DNA from: Streptantibioticus_C sp963761325
GTDB lineage: Bacteria > Actinomycetota > Actinomycetes > Streptomycetales > Streptomycetaceae
Assembly: GCA_963761325.1 (NCBI GenBank)
Contig: CAVXGZ010000003.1
Location: forward strand, 682,001-746,000
Direction: 5' to 3'
Length of the DNA: 64,000 bases
Shown here: in pieces, positions 7,666-17,032 of the stretch
Numbering within the stretch: the first letter of the stretch is position 1
How the letters are laid out: each line of letters starts with the position of its first letter
Notes under the pieces: generated by a model
What the model was told of the DNA's origin: nothing
Database searches by the model: none
What the model saw: only the letters and a program-made list of their open reading frames with translations
Position numbers and translations under genes: made by a program

Positions 7666-8969
7666 GGTCTCCGTCTCCCCCTCGCCTCGGACGTGTCCGG
7701 CGCCGGGCTCGCGTCCCCGCGCGGTCGGTCGGACCGCGCCGGGCCGGAAGGACCGGGCGGCAGCACCACCCGTATCGCGGGAAGGGCCAACACCACAAGA
7801 CCGGCGGCCAGTTGCCAGGCCGCGCCGAACGCCAGCACGCGCGAGGTGCCGAGCAGCACCGAGAACGGGCCGGCGACGGCCAGCCCGAGCGGGCCGAGCG
7901 CGAACGCGCCGAAGTAGGTGTACGCGCTGACCCGGGCCAACACGGCCGCCGGCACCTGGCGTTGGGTGGCGGTGGTGTACAGCGTGCCGTTCACCGCCGA
8001 ACCGATCCCGGCCGCCAGCGCCGCCGCGCAGATCCACGGCAGCGGGCAGCCGGCGGCCAGCGCCGCGGACGGCAGCCCCCAGCACAGGCCGGCCGCCGCC
8101 CCGACCAGCAGCGGCCGGCGCGGCACCCGTCCCAGCATCAGCGCGCCGCCGGCCACCGCGCCCGCGCCGTACAGCGCCATCACCACGCCCCACGAGCGCG
8201 CCCCGCCGAGCCGCTGCTGCGCCACCAGCGGGCCGAGCACCAGGAACGGCGCCCAGACGAAGAGGTTGAACAGGCCCATCTGCGCGGACGTCACCCACAG
8301 CCAGGTGCGGGAGCGGAACTCCGCCCAGCCGTCGCGCAGTTCGGCCAGGAAGGTGGAGCCGGGCGGCGGCGCCGACCGCACGTCGCGCGGCAGCGTGAGC
8401 AGCGCGGCGACGCTCACCGCGTAGCTGAACGCGTCCAGCCCGAGCACCGGCGAGGGCCCGGCGAGGGCGATCAGCAGGCCGGCGAGCACCGGGCCGAGGA
8501 TCGAGGCGGCCGAACGGGCCACACCGAGCAGCGCGTTGGCGTCGGCGAGCGAACCGTCGGGCACGATGCGCGGGACCAGCGCGCCGAACCCCGGCGAGAA
8601 CAGCCCCTCGGCCGCGCCCCAGACCGCGACCAGCGCCACCAGCGTGCCGAGTCCCGGGCCGCGGCCGCCCAGCAGCGCCACGGCGAGCCCGGTCTGCGAC
8701 AGGCAGCGCACCGCGTCGGCGACCGGCATCACCCGGCGGCTGCCCAGCCGGTCGTTGACCACTCCGCCGCCCAGCAGCATCAGCACCAGGGGCAGGATGC
8801 GCGCCGCGAGCACCCAGCCGAGTTCCGTCCCGCCGCCCCCGGTCCGCAGCACCGCGAAGGTGATCGCCAGTGCGGCCATCGACGAGCCGAGCAGCGAGGT
8901 CGCGTAGCCGACGAAGAAGCGCCGGAAGGGCGGTTGGCGCAGCACCGCGAGGCGGGAGTTCCGTGACAT
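7656..8969 (-). CDS. MFS exporter
   Basis: This 437-residue integral membrane protein has about 12 hydrophobic helices. The N-terminus has the FRRFFVGYATSLLGSSM start and a loop NDRLGSRRVMPVADAV of the MFS signature-A type. It resembles the EntS-like/multidrug MFS group that acts as a proton-driven exporter. It forms a two-gene operon with the downstream GNAT gene. The C-terminal tail after the last helix is Pro/Arg-rich. The substrate is not evident. Confidence 0.85.
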   Translation of the reverse strand: MSRNSRLAVLRQPPFRRFFVGYATSLLGSSMAALAITFAVLRTGGGGTELGWVLAARILPLVLMLLGGGVVNDRLGSRRVMPVADAVRCLSQTGLAVALLGGRGPGLGTLVALVAVWGAAEGLFSPGFGALVPRIVPDGSLADANALLGVARSAASILGPVLAGLLIALAGPSPVLGLDAFSYAVSVAALLTLPRDVRSAPPPGSTFLAELRDGWAEFRSRTWLWVTSAQMGLFNLFVWAPFLVLGPLVAQQRLGGARSWGVVMALYGAGAVAGGALMLGRVPRRPLLVGAAAGLCWGLPSAALAAGCPLPWICAAALAAGIGSAVNGTLYTTATQRQVPAAVLARVSAYTYFGAFALGPLGLAVAGPFSVLLGTSRVLAFGAAWQLAAGLVVLALPAIRVVLPPGPSGPARSDRPRGDASPAPDTSEARGRRRPWS

Positions 8970-9049
8970 GGGCGCCAGGGTGCGCGACGCGCGAAGCGAC
9001 CCGCCAGAGGCCCGTCGAATGAAGCTGAGTCGGGTGTCATCAACTTAGA

Positions 9050-9958
9050 ATGGTCGTATCCGAGGGCGCGGTTCGATTTACTGCGGTGCACGAGCCGCAG
9101 GGCGGTCCCGGCGGCGGAACGGAGGATCCGGTGGGCTGCCCACCCGTCGAGTACGCGGTCGCCGTCGACCGCTACCTGTCCGCGTGCGGCCTCGGCGCGG
9201 GATCGCGGCGCGTCTACCGGATCGCGCTGACCACCTGGGCGTGGGCGCTGGTGGACCGGGTGCCGCCGGCCGGCGACCGGCGCCGCAACGCCGCCGCGCC
9301 GGCCGTCCCGCTCGCCCTGCTCGACACCCCGGCCGCCGCCGCCCGGATCCGCACCGCCTTCGCCGCCCGGTCCGCGGCCGTCGGCCCCCGCACCGCGAAC
9401 CGCGAACTGTCCGCGCTGCGCAGCGCGTCGGCCTGGTGGCGCGGCCAGGGCTGGCTGGTCGGGGACCCGTTGGCCGGGCTGCGCGCGCTGCCGGCCGAGC
9501 CGCGGGACGACCGGGCACCGCTCGGTCCCGAACAGGCCCGCGCCGTGCTGGAGTTGGCGGCGCCGCTGCGCGAACAGACCCTCTGGCACCTGCTGTACGA
9601 GACCGCCGCGCCGATCGGCCGGCTGCTGGCGCTGGACGTCGACCACCTGGACCTGGCCGCCCGGCGCACCCGCGCCGGGGACCGCGCCCGCCCGGTGCTG
9701 CGCTGGGGCCCGCCCAGCGCCCGGCTGCTGCCGCTGCTCGCGCTCGGCCACCCCACCGGGCCGCTCTTCCGCACCGCGCACGGCCGCCTGTCCTACCGGC
9801 AGGCCGCCGGGCTCTTCACCGCCGCCACCGCCCGGCTCACCGGCGACGGCTCCGGCTGGACCCTGCGCCAACTGCGCGGCGCCGCCCGTCCCTCACCGAG
9901 CCACCCCGAGGCACGTTCTGGTACTCAGCGTAGTCATTCGGATACTCTCCGTAGCTAA
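9050..9958 (+). pseudogene. decayed tyrosine-recombinase-like protein
   Basis: This 302-residue frame keeps the overall layout of a small tyrosine recombinase: a SAM-like N-domain (VDRYLSACGLGAGSRRVY and PRTANRELSALRSASAWW), then a catalytic-like domain (WHLLYETAAPIGRLLALD). The first catalytic Arg position is a proline, box II reads WTLRQLRG with only the Arg left of the H-x-x-R set, and the reading frame ends before the nucleophilic Tyr region. It is either an inactive remnant or a repurposed DNA-binding protein. No att repeats were seen around it. Confidence 0.55.
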
Positions 9959-10000
9959 TCGGCCGTGACGTCCACGGCCCGACCGTACGGAGCCGCCCTC

Positions 10001-10432
10001 ATGCGCCACGCCATCACCAGGATCGCCACCTTCGCAGCCGTCGCGCTGCTCGCCCTCACCGCCAGCCAGGCCACCCAGGCGACCGCCGCCGACGATGCCG
10101 CCTACTTCAACATGCGCGACGTCACCGGTGCCAACTTCGTCATCAAGCTCACCGACCCGGCCAGGATCGCCGAGGCCCGCGACATCGTCGCCAACCACGA
10201 GCGCAAGATCGTCATCGGCCGCATCATGAAGTCCGCCGCCGAGTACAACCCGCGCTGGTCCTTCCACTACAACCCGGACACCATCTCGTTCGCCGACGCC
10301 GCCATCGAGGTCTGCGACGCCGTCACCCCCTACGTCGAGGAGCACCTCGACGAGGCCGGCGGCCCGTTCCTGCCCGGCCTGTACTGGTGCCCGTGGAGCG
10401 GCCGGCTCACCGAGGAGCTCACCGCGCGGTAG
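10001..10432 (+). CDS. secreted BP74-like (calmodulin-binding-protein-like) protein
   Basis: This 143-residue protein begins with a clear Sec signal peptide (MRHAITRIATFAAVALLALT, cleavage likely near TAADDA). The mature part (FVIKLTDPARIAEARDIV, GRIMKSAAEYNPRWSFHYNP, FADAAIEVCD, PGLYWCPWSGRL) matches the family annotated in Streptomyces as calmodulin-binding/BP74-like. Its function is unknown; the two cysteines in the mature part could form a disulfide. The ATG at 10001 has GGAG 8 bases upstream and puts the signal peptide at the N-terminus. Confidence 0.75.
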   Translation: MRHAITRIATFAAVALLALTASQATQATAADDAAYFNMRDVTGANFVIKLTDPARIAEARDIVANHERKIVIGRIMKSAAEYNPRWSFHYNPDTISFADAAIEVCDAVTPYVEEHLDEAGGPFLPGLYWCPWSGRLTEELTAR

Positions 10433-10528
10433 CCGGCATCCCGGCAACCGCGGCGCCCCCGGCCGACGACCGCGCCGGGGGCCACCGCAGCGCGGGCCCG
10501 GCCGCCGGCCGCCTTGTACGTTGGGGCG

Positions 10529-11467
10529 ATGGAGATCTCGCCGGCGGCGATCGAGCAGGCCGCGCGGGCACTCGACCCGGCCCTGCGCGACAGCCCCGAA
10601 GTCGTGCCGCGTCCCGGGGTGGTGCTCAAGCTCGAAACCCTCAACCCCGTGCGTTCCTTCAAGGGCCGCGGCGGCGACTGGCTGACCGGCCACCGCTGCG
10701 CGCCCGGCGAGGTCCTGGTCTGCGCCTCGGCGGGCAACCTCGGCCAGGGTCTGGCCTACGGCGCACGGCGACACGGCCGCACCGTCCACGTGGTCGCCTC
10801 CCGCACGGCCAACCCGGCCAAACTGCGGCGCATCGAGGACCTCGGCGGGCGCGTGCACCTGGTGGACGGCGACTTCGACGCCGCCAAGACCCGGGCCGCC
10901 GCCCTGGCCGCCGAACACGGCTGGCGACTGGTGGAGGACGGCACCGAACCGGCCCTCGCCGAAGGGGCCGGCACCATCGCCACCGAACTGACGCAGCGTC
11001 ACGGTACTTCGCTGCACGCCGTGTTGGTCCCGATCGGCAACGGCTCCCTGGCCTGCGGCGTCGGCAGTTGGCTGCGCGCCGCCAGCCCCGCCACCCGCGT
11101 CATCGGCGTCACCTCCGCCGCCGCCCCGGCCACCCGTGACGCATGGCGCTCGGGAGTCGCCCGGCCGGGCCCGCCCTTCACCACCCTCGCCGAGGGGCTC
11201 TGCGCCCGCGTCCCCGTACCCGAGGCGGTCGCGGTGCTGCGGTCGGTCCTGGACGACTTCCTCCTGGTCTCCGAGGAGAGCCTGCTGAAGGCCACCCGCG
11301 AACTGTGGGAGACCTGCGGCGTGCTGGCCGAACCCTCCGGCGCCGCCGCTGCCGCCGCCCTCGCCGACCACCCCGCCCTCGCCGCCGGCGGCCCCACCGC
11401 CCTCGTCATCACCGGCGCCAACACCTCCGCCCCCGCCCTGCGCCACACCTTCGCCGCCGAACTGTGA
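10529..11467 (+). CDS. PLP-dependent threonine/serine dehydratase-like enzyme
   Basis: This is a 312-residue fold-type II PLP enzyme. The Schiff-base lysine is Lys45 in VRSFKGRGG, ASAGNLGQG (~71-79) is the substrate/Asn loop, and VPIGNGSLACG is the phosphate-binding glycine loop. The C-terminal VITGANTSAP replaces the canonical SGGN. The family deaminates Thr/Ser or cleaves related amino acids. There is no regulatory ACT domain, which points to a catabolic type. A short gap separates it from the BP74-like gene, but joint function is unclear. Confidence 0.82.
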   Translation: MEISPAAIEQAARALDPALRDSPEVVPRPGVVLKLETLNPVRSFKGRGGDWLTGHRCAPGEVLVCASAGNLGQGLAYGARRHGRTVHVVASRTANPAKLRRIEDLGGRVHLVDGDFDAAKTRAAALAAEHGWRLVEDGTEPALAEGAGTIATELTQRHGTSLHAVLVPIGNGSLACGVGSWLRAASPATRVIGVTSAAAPATRDAWRSGVARPGPPFTTLAEGLCARVPVPEAVAVLRSVLDDFLLVSEESLLKATRELWETCGVLAEPSGAAAAAALADHPALAAGGPTALVITGANTSAPALRHTFAAEL

Positions 11468-11829
11468 ACGCGGGCGGAATACGGCGCAGTCCACGGTGAA
11501 TTCCGGCCCGCATACCGCTGCCGGCCGAAGCGCCGGAAATGCTTCGTCCGCAATAACGGAATATCCCGAACGGCTAAGCGCCGACGCGGGATCGGTCGAA
11601 GGCAGCGTCGGCCCGGCCCGCACCGGCGACCGTGAACTCACGGGCGCGTTGGTCATCCCCGCGTCCCGCAGCGGACATCACCGTCCCGAACGGCGGTCGG
11701 GCGATCAGGGCTAAGGTTCTGACAGCAGTCCCGATGGCATCGCCGGCCTGCCGCAGATCAGCCGTGCGAGCCCCGCGCCTTCATCACCTGCGGCTTTCGC
11801 AGGTCCGGCCTACAGGGAGAAGGACGCCG
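11468..11829. other. 362-base intergenic region
   Basis: No gene could be supported. The first part is locally AT-richer with AATAACGGAATATCCCG around 11551-11568, and the end holds the AGGGAGAAGG ribosome-binding region of the kinase. An in-frame extension of the kinase into this gap (from 11632) lacks kinase homology, so the stretch is treated as the kinase promoter/leader. Confidence 0.5.
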
Positions 11830-13428
11830 ATGAAGTCCGGAGTGGTTCTTGACAACCGCTACGAGTTGGTCAGGCTGCTCGGCAGTGGGGCGATGGGCGC
11901 GGTCTGGGAGGGTATCGACCTGAAGATCCGCCGGCCGGTGGCCGTCAAGATCGTCCTGGACCATACGGATCCCAGACTGATCGACCGCATGGGACGGGAA
12001 GCGACCGCAGCGGGTCGATTATCCCATCCCCATATCGCCACGGTCCACGACTACGGTCAGACCATACATGAAAGTGTACCCGTCACCTACATCGTGATGG
12101 AACTGGTCGGCGGACGCCCGCTCACCGACGTACTGGCCGAGGGAAAACCCGCCCTGACGGTGACTCTGGGCTGGGCCCAGCAGATCGCCTTGGCGCTGGG
12201 GGCGGCGCACGCGCCGGGCGTCAGCGTCGTCCACCGGGACCTCAAACCCGACAACATCCTGATCACCCATGACGGCCTGGTCAAACTCGTCGACTTCGGC
12301 ATCGCCCGTTTCATCGACGACGCGAACGCCGGCGACACCAAACTCACCAAGCCCGGGACGCTGATCGGAACGCCCGCCTACATGGCTCCCGAGCAGTGCC
12401 TGTCGCAACCGGTGGACGGGCGGACGGATCTCTACGCGCTGGGCTGCCTGCTCTACGAGATGGTCACCGGCAGCCCTCCGTTCACCGAGGGCTCGTCCCT
12501 GGCGGTGGCACTCGCCCACGTCCACGACACCCCCGTCGCACCCCGCAGCCTCGACGCCGACGTGCCGGCCGAGTTGGACCTGCTGATCCGCGACCTGCTC
12601 GCCAAGGACCCCGAGCGGCGGCCGGACGACGCGGCCACCGTCCACCAGCACCTCACCGCCATCGCCGCAACCCACCAGGGCACGCTGCGGACGACACTGA
12701 TGCGGCGCCTCCTGGCACCGGCCCCGCTCGCCCTCGTGCACGATCCGGAACCGGGCGAGGCGCTGGACCGGTACGGCGACCCGGGCGGCCTCGACGCGAG
12801 CGGCGACCCCGCCGGGGCCGCCCGCCTGTGTCAGGCGGACGCCGCGGAGCTGACCGGTTCCCTCGGCCCTTACCACGAGCGCACGCTGACCGCCCGTTAC
12901 GCCCACGCCTGGTACGCCGGCGCCGCGGGGGACCACCCGCAGGCCGTCGGCCTGTGGACGGACCTGATCCCCGATCTGCAGTACGCACTCGGCCACTTCC
13001 ACCGGACCACGCACGGCGCCCAACGGCTGCTGGCCTGGAACACCGGCATGGCCGGCGACTGCGCCGAAGCCGTCCGCCTCCTGAGGGAGCTGATCCCGGA
13101 CGCCACCCGCCTGCTGGACCACCGGCACCCGGACGTCCTGGAGGCCCGCCGCTTCCTGGTGTGGAACGAGGGCGAGACGGGCCGCCACACCCGAGCCGTC
13201 CGCCTGCTGCGGAAGCTGGTCGCCGACCTGACCGACGTTCTCGGCCCCGGCCACGAGCACACGCTGGAAGCCCGCCGCCTGCTCGCCTGGAACACCGGGA
13301 AGTCCGGCGACCACGCCAAGTCGGCGCAACTGCTGCGGGAGTTGCTCCCGGACATCACCCGCGCCCTCGGCCCGGACCACGAGCAGTGCGTCGAAACCCG
13401 CCGGCTGCTGGCCCACCACACCGCGTGA
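11830..13428 (+). CDS. Hanks-type Ser/Thr kinase with C-terminal TPR-like repeats
   Basis: This 532-residue protein has a complete kinase domain (~1-280): glycine loop GSGAMG (18-23), Lys40 in AVKI, Glu57, catalytic HRDLKPDN (135-142), DFG (155-157) and GTPAYMAPE activation segment. No hydrophobic membrane helix is visible, unlike PknB-type receptors. Residues ~330-530 carry about four ~45-residue repeats with ARRLLAWNTG and (L/V)RLLREL-type helices resembling TPR_10/NLR-style repeats. It probably phosphorylates targets recruited by the repeats in the cytosol. RBS AGGGAGAAGG supports the start. Confidence 0.85.
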   Translation: MKSGVVLDNRYELVRLLGSGAMGAVWEGIDLKIRRPVAVKIVLDHTDPRLIDRMGREATAAGRLSHPHIATVHDYGQTIHESVPVTYIVMELVGGRPLTDVLAEGKPALTVTLGWAQQIALALGAAHAPGVSVVHRDLKPDNILITHDGLVKLVDFGIARFIDDANAGDTKLTKPGTLIGTPAYMAPEQCLSQPVDGRTDLYALGCLLYEMVTGSPPFTEGSSLAVALAHVHDTPVAPRSLDADVPAELDLLIRDLLAKDPERRPDDAATVHQHLTAIAATHQGTLRTTLMRRLLAPAPLALVHDPEPGEALDRYGDPGGLDASGDPAGAARLCQADAAELTGSLGPYHERTLTARYAHAWYAGAAGDHPQAVGLWTDLIPDLQYALGHFHRTTHGAQRLLAWNTGMAGDCAEAVRLLRELIPDATRLLDHRHPDVLEARRFLVWNEGETGRHTRAVRLLRKLVADLTDVLGPGHEHTLEARRLLAWNTGKSGDHAKSAQLLRELLPDITRALGPDHEQCVETRRLLAHHTA

Positions 13429-13448
13429 CGACGGCGGGCCCGGCCGAA

Positions 13449-13473
13449 GCCGGCGTCGGGAACGCGGCGGTCT
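13449..13473. repeat. 25-base direct repeat, left copy
   Basis: This matches 24 of 25 bases with the copy at 14016-14040. Together the two copies flank the DUF1801 gene (13555-13896) at a spacing of 567 bases. Read on the minus strand both encode a TAAFP(A/T)PA peptide, so they may be leftover ends of an older coding sequence. Confidence 0.6.
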
Positions 13474-13554
13474 CCACCGCCCAACCCGGGCAGGACGGCT
13501 GCGAACCCGTGCCGCCGCCGTGACGGGGTGCGTACGCCTCGGCGGCAGGCCCGG

Positions 13555-13896
13555 TCAGGCCTCCAGCGTGGCGCGGACGAGATCGCGCAGCTCGTCGTCG
13601 GTGATCTCCGCGGCGTCCTGCGGGCGCAGCCGGATCGTTCCCCTTCCGCCGACGAGCTCCGGGTGGCGGGAGCTGAAGCCGGCGTCCCGGTCCTCGGCCC
13701 AGCCGTAGAGCGAGATCCCGTGCCGCCAGACCCCGACGTGCAGCCTGCGCCCTCCGACCCGGTAGGTCGGCATCCGGTACGACAGCGCCAGACCGGCCTG
13801 CGGGCATGCCTCCAGAACCAGCCGGTGCACCCGATCGAACAGCGGGCGGTGCTCGGGGGCGATCGCGTCGACGTACCGCCGCACTTCAGCGTCCAC
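13555..13896 (-). CDS. DUF1801/YdhG-like protein
   Basis: This 113-residue cytosolic protein has the DUF1801 layout: N-terminal DAEVRRYVDAIAPEHRPLFDR, central SYRMPTYRVGGRRLHVGV and C-terminal DELRDLVRATLEA. The biochemical role of this family is not established. The GTG at 13896 starts exactly at the conserved N-terminus; a longer frame to 14118 adds Pro/Arg-rich sequence without homology. It is flanked by a 25-base direct repeat. Confidence 0.72.
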   Translation of the reverse strand: MDAEVRRYVDAIAPEHRPLFDRVHRLVLEACPQAGLALSYRMPTYRVGGRRLHVGVWRHGISLYGWAEDRDAGFSSRHPELVGGRGTIRLRPQDAAEITDDELRDLVRATLEA

Positions 13897-14213
13897 ACGC
13901 CCATTCTGGTCGCGCCCCGCCGCGGGCGCCCGTCGGAACGCCGGACGAACCGCCGCCGGTGCGCTCCGGCGCCTCGCACCGCACCACCCGGGAGAACGGC
14001 GGCCGTCCCGCTCAGGCCGGCGCCGGGAACGCGGCGGTCTGGGCGGCGGTGAACACCCCGGGGCGGCGGCCACCTGGTACAGCATCGGCAACCGCCCCGA
14101 CGACCGGTCACACGTCAATCACACATCTCCAACTCATCATCACATCATCTACACTTGCCAGCCGCACTCGTTGCGCGCCGACCTCACCGATCGCCCTATC
14201 GACGGAGCACCGC
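13897..14213. other. 317-base intergenic region
   Basis: This contains the right copy of the 25-base repeat (14016-14040) and then an unusually AT-rich, CA-rich stretch around 14110-14160 that is the likely promoter region of the downstream membrane-protein gene. No gene is supported; the minus-strand frame through 14083-14017 ends in a TAAFPAPA peptide and stop but lacks a credible start. Confidence 0.5.
14016..14040. repeat. 25-base direct repeat, right copy
   Basis: This is the partner of 13449-13473 with a single mismatch, in the same orientation. Confidence 0.6.
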
Positions 14214-14702
14214 ATGGACGACATCCAGCCCGCCACGGCCGACGGCCCCAACGCCGCCGCCGTCGCACCCACCGCCGGCGCGGTGCTGTCCGTCGGCTCG
14301 CTGACCGGCCTGACCATGAAGCGCCGCGGACCCGTCGCCGTGTGGCTCGGACTGCCGCTGATCACCCTCGGCATCTATCACCTGGTGTGGTACTACAACA
14401 TCCACAAGGAGTTGCGGGAGTTCGACCGACGCCGCACCCTCAGCCCGGCGGGCAGCACGCTGGTCCTGGTCCTCCTCGGCTGGACCGTGATCGCCCCGCT
14501 GATCTCCTACTACAACACCGGCAGATCCATCGCGAACGCCCAGCGCGCCGCCGGCCTCCAGACCACCTGCAACCCCGGCACGGGCTGCCTTCTCTTCATC
14601 GCCCTCGGCCTCAACACCTGGTACCTGCAGCGCGAACTGAACCTGGTGGCCACCGCCTACCCCGGCGTCACCCCCGGCACCGAGGTCGCCCTGGTCGCCT
14701 GA
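14214..14702 (+). CDS. DUF4234-type membrane protein
   Basis: This 162-residue protein has a hydrophilic Ala-rich N-terminus, then three or four hydrophobic segments: VAVWLGLPLITLGIYHLVWY, LVLVLLGWTVIAPLISYY and CLLFIALGLNTWYLQREL. The KRRGP...GIYHLVWYYNIHKELREFD signature is that of DUF4234 proteins, which have no assigned function. The start ATG at 14214 follows ACGGAGC. Its last 46 bases overlap the 3' end of the convergent peptidase gene. Confidence 0.8.
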   Translation: MDDIQPATADGPNAAAVAPTAGAVLSVGSLTGLTMKRRGPVAVWLGLPLITLGIYHLVWYYNIHKELREFDRRRTLSPAGSTLVLVLLGWTVIAPLISYYNTGRSIANAQRAAGLQTTCNPGTGCLLFIALGLNTWYLQRELNLVATAYPGVTPGTEVALVA

Positions 14703-16738
14703 GCAGCAGGTCGATCCGGGATGTCCAGATGCCGGCGAAGGAAGTCGCGTTGGTGGCGGAGCAGTCCTTCGGTGACGCCTGGGGTCTGCATCGGCTGGTG
14801 GCCGATGCCCGGGAGCAGCAGGACCTCGTGCGGACGGCCGGCCGCCAGCAGCGCGGCGGACAGCCGCAGGGTGTTGCCCGGATGGACGTTGTCGTCGGCG
14901 AGCCCGTGCATCAGCAGCAGCGGGCGGCGGAGCCCGGAGGCTTGCCGGATCAGGGACGAGGCCGCGTAGCGGTCAGGGAAGTCGGCGGGGTGGCCGAGGA
15001 AGCGTTCCCTCCATCGGGCGTCGTAGAGGTACTGGTCGGTCACGCCGGCGCCGGCCACCGCTGCGTGGAAGACGTCGGGGCGGCGCAGCACCGCCGCGGT
15101 GGCCAGCGAGCCGCCGAAGGACCAGCCGCGAACGGCGACCCGGGTCAGGTCGAGGTCGGGGTGGATACGGGCGGCCTCTTGTACCGCGGTCACCTGATCG
15201 TCGACGGCCTGCCCGAACAGGTCGCCGTACACGGTGCGTTCCCATTCCGGGCCGCGGCCGGGAGTGCCGCGGCCGTCGGCGACCAGGACGGCGAAGCCCT
15301 GCTCGGCGAACCACTGGGACACCAGGGAGCGCCAGTCGAGTTCGGCGGTGACCCGCTGCTGACCGCCGCCGCCGTACGGGTCGGCCAGCACCGGGAGCGG
15401 GCCGTCACCCGGGCGGTGCCAGGACGGCAGGTACAGCATCGCGCGCAGTTCGTCGGACCCGAGCACGAGCGGGGTCGCGCACACCCGGAGCACCGGTCGT
15501 TCCGTCAGGGAGGCAACGGGCAGCGGCGGCCGTCCGTCGCGCACCACGGTGACCCGGGGGGAGGGGTGGTCCCGGCGCCGGGCGGCGACGACGAGGGTGC
15601 CGCCGGCAGCGGCACCGGTGTGCAGACCGGGTCCTTCGGTCAGCCGGACCGGGCCGTCGTTCGGGTCGTAGCGCCACAGATGGGTCTCGGTCGGGTCCTC
15701 GGAAGCGGTGAACAGCACCTGCTCGCCCTCGACGCCGAGCACGGCGCGCAGGTGGAGGCCGGGAGGGGTGACCGGGGTGCCGTCCACGGTGAGGTGGCGG
15801 GTGGCGCCGTGGTCGGTGTGGCCGACGAGGGTGCCGGCAGCGGTGCGTGCGGGCAGGCCGGGGACCGGGTGCACCCAGCAGGCGTCGTGCTGTTCGGCGA
15901 GCACCGTGGTGTGCCCGCCGACCGGGTCGATGCCGAGCAGACGCACCGTGCGCTGGTCGCGCGACTGGACCAGGGCGTACGGGCCGTGGTCGTCCCAGCC
16001 GGCGCCGATGACGTACTCGAATCCGACCCGGTCCCAACCGGCCTCGGTGCGGGTGCCGTCCAGTTCCGTCAGCCACAAGGTGACGTCGGGGTTGGCCTGG
16101 CCGACGGCGGCGTAACGGTAGGCGCGCGGCGGGTGTTCGGGACGGGCCGGGTCGGCGAGGTACCAGTGGGCGACGGGGGCGGAGTCGGTGCCGGCGGCCA
16201 GCAGACGGGTGCCGTCCGGCGACCACCAGAAGCCGCGCGGGCCGTCGCAGGTCGCGGAGGTGTGCGGGGCGGTTCCGACCGCTGTGTCGGGCCGGTCAGG
16301 AGTGGCGAGCGCCCGGTCGCCGGTGCCGTCCGCGGCGATGACCCGCAGAGCGTCCCCGTCGCGGTAGGCGACACGCCGTCCCGTGGGGTCGGGGCGCGGG
16401 TCGACGACCGTACCGGTGGCGGGCAGTCGGCGGGCCGGCCCGCCGCCGACGCGCACTGTCCACAGCTCGCCGCCGACGGCGTAGGCGGCGAGTCGCACCG
16501 CGCGGTCGGTGGCGTAGCCGGTGATGCCCGGGCCCGACTCTGGTCCGGGGTCGGCGAGCAGGCGTTCCGTTCCGGTGCCGGTGTCCAGCGCCCACAGCAG
16601 GCCGACCGGGTCGTCGCCGGAGCGGGACCGCAGGAACAGCACTGTGCCGCCGTCGGGTGCGACGGAGAAGCGGTCCGGGGCGCCGAGGGTGAAGCGCCGG
16701 GTGCGTACGAGCTGTGCGGGCAGCGAGTCGCCGGTCAT
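14657..16738 (-). CDS. S9-family (prolyl oligopeptidase/DPP IV-like) peptidase
   Basis: This 693-residue protein has an N-terminal beta-propeller-like region (~1-440, WD/HXXX-type repeats such as VAPDGGTVLFLRS) and a C-terminal alpha/beta hydrolase. The catalytic triad is visible: GWSFGG with Ser540, the DDN loop with Asp615/616, and GIGHQP with His647. LYLPSWHRPGDGPLPVLADPYGG precedes it, as in DPP IV relatives. No signal peptide is seen, so it acts in the cytosol. The ATG at 16738 begins the conserved part (TGDSLPAQLVRTRRF). The gene overlaps the upstream convergent neighbour by 46 bases. Confidence 0.88.
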   Translation of the reverse strand: MTGDSLPAQLVRTRRFTLGAPDRFSVAPDGGTVLFLRSRSGDDPVGLLWALDTGTGTERLLADPGPESGPGITGYATDRAVRLAAYAVGGELWTVRVGGGPARRLPATGTVVDPRPDPTGRRVAYRDGDALRVIAADGTGDRALATPDRPDTAVGTAPHTSATCDGPRGFWWSPDGTRLLAAGTDSAPVAHWYLADPARPEHPPRAYRYAAVGQANPDVTLWLTELDGTRTEAGWDRVGFEYVIGAGWDDHGPYALVQSRDQRTVRLLGIDPVGGHTTVLAEQHDACWVHPVPGLPARTAAGTLVGHTDHGATRHLTVDGTPVTPPGLHLRAVLGVEGEQVLFTASEDPTETHLWRYDPNDGPVRLTEGPGLHTGAAAGGTLVVAARRRDHPSPRVTVVRDGRPPLPVASLTERPVLRVCATPLVLGSDELRAMLYLPSWHRPGDGPLPVLADPYGGGGQQRVTAELDWRSLVSQWFAEQGFAVLVADGRGTPGRGPEWERTVYGDLFGQAVDDQVTAVQEAARIHPDLDLTRVAVRGWSFGGSLATAAVLRRPDVFHAAVAGAGVTDQYLYDARWRERFLGHPADFPDRYAASSLIRQASGLRRPLLLMHGLADDNVHPGNTLRLSAALLAAGRPHEVLLLPGIGHQPMQTPGVTEGLLRHQRDFLRRHLDIPDRPAAQATRATSVPGVTPG

Positions 16739-17032
16739 GGCGGGCACTGTAGATCCCGCCCCCGGTCGGCGGAACAGCCGCGAGGACGGGCGGGTGCGCC
16801 ACGACCTGGTCATCATCGACGACGATGTCCCGGCCCACCAGCGGGCGTTGGCGCGGCGGGAGCTTGCGACGGTGTCCGCCCTCGCGGGAGACGATGAGCA
16901 TGCCGCGCCGGAAGTACGCATTGAGCGACTGCATCTCGCCAAGAGTCCGCCGGCCCGGCCGTGGTCCGCCCGCGGATGCCACACTCGCCCGTGTGCATCG
17001 CGTCCAAGCGTCACCGGGTCTCGGGGAGCGAC

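Noticed and set aside
9050..9958. Active integrase of another mobile element
   Set aside because: Catalytic Arg I, His residues and Tyr are absent, and no flanking att-type repeat was found.
14171..16897. Long plus-strand open frame opposite the S9 peptidase
   Set aside because: Composition is typical of antisense frames in high-G+C DNA, and the peptidase on the other strand has an intact catalytic triad.
16739..17032. Possible short minus-strand gene upstream of the peptidase (peptide starting MQSLNAYFRRGML)
   Set aside because: The frame runs into the peptidase gene in another phase, has no RBS or family match, and is not supported by codon pattern.
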